The notes beneath the pieces are model-generated. The model worked only from the letters and a program-made list of their open reading frames with translations. It did no database searches and was not told the DNA's origin. Positions 14,169 through 14,317 of a stretch of DNA of 14,317 bases are shown here, one piece after another. The DNA is from an uncultured Sphingomonadales bacterium. Its GTDB lineage: Bacteria; Pseudomonadota; Alphaproteobacteria; Sphingomonadales; Sphingomonadaceae. How positions within the stretch are numbered: position 1 is the stretch's first letter; every line of letters begins with the position of its first letter. The position numbers and the translations under genes were made by a program. The stretch spans positions 1 to 14,317 of the forward strand of contig CALDKP010000396.1 in NCBI GenBank assembly GCA_937898535.1, given 5' to 3'.

Positions 14169-14317
14169 CGACGTGTCTCCAGCAGTTGAACTTGGAACCG
14201 AAGTGCGGATGCTAGGTCGGGCGGAACGCCCCTGCGCTGCGGAAATCACGTAGCCGCTCAGCGGCCCGGGTCATTCGTAGCCCGCTCCTCGCCGTGTCAT
14301 TCGTAGCGACGGCTGTC
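14169..14317. repeat. Non-coding end region with degenerate ~25-bp tandem repeat
   Basis: No gene is visible in these 149 bases. A unit starting TCAttCGTAGC occurs three times in tandem: 14246-14270 (25 bp, degenerate), 14271-14296 (26 bp) and 14297-14317 (cut by the window end). The 16-mers at 14266-14281 and 14292-14307 differ at one base. The first unit contains a perfect palindrome GCCGCT-C-AGCGGC (14253-14265). This texture is not seen elsewhere in the window. Confidence 0.55.

Overview
The window looks like chromosomal DNA of an alphaproteobacterium, most likely a sphingomonad. It carries GcrA, a cell-cycle regulator largely confined to Alphaproteobacteria, and the Tad/Cpa pilus proteins, FahA, MaiA and ParE have the sphingomonad/alphaproteobacterial style. 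I see no rRNA, tRNA, CRISPR array, insertion sequence or phage gene. All gaps between genes are short (about 100 bp or less) except the last ~150 bases of the window.

Layout. (1) Positions 1-365 are the 3' end of a LysR-type regulator. (2) Positions 396-3534, minus strand, hold a tight gcrA - hotdog thioesterase - parE group. It pairs a master cell-cycle transcription factor with the topoisomerase IV subunit that unlinks replicated chromosomes. (3) Positions 3626-4918 hold an ABC-2 permease with no ATPase next to it and a convergent secreted DUF2147 protein. (4) Positions 5012-8178 hold the last two enzymes of tyrosine/homogentisate breakdown, MaiA and FahA. They are separated by a MarR-family regulator and a divergently transcribed, exported legumain-like (peptidase C13) protein. 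MaiA isomerises maleylacetoacetate and FahA hydrolyses fumarylacetoacetate; homogentisate dioxygenase is not in the window. (5) Positions 8203 to about 14050, minus strand, hold a Tad (Flp pilus) secretion operon in the order cpaB(3' end) - cpaC - cpaD - cpaE - tadB - tadC, with stop/start overlaps and short gaps indicating one transcript.

Two features stand out in the Tad region. First, the motor ATPase gene cpaF/tadA, normally between cpaE and tadB, is absent; only 40 bp separate those genes. Second, at the right end the C-terminal part of CpaB is joined in frame to the signal peptide and first mature residues of a Bug/TctC-type periplasmic solute-binding protein, with its own ribosome binding site. 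The DNA beyond it holds a degenerate ~25-bp tandem repeat and looks unlike the rest of the window. This is either a real recombination junction or a chimeric contig end, and it should be tested before the right-hand ~270 bases are assigned to this organism.

The other loose ends are small: a strong hairpin between the convergent fahA and tadC genes, palindromes in three intergenic gaps, and a GANTC site inside a candidate promoter for the C13 peptidase, which could link that gene to GcrA/CcrM control. I did not find a clearly new multi-gene system. The best leads are the cpaF-less Tad operon, the Bug-CpaB junction and the C13 peptidase inside the tyrosine-degradation cluster.
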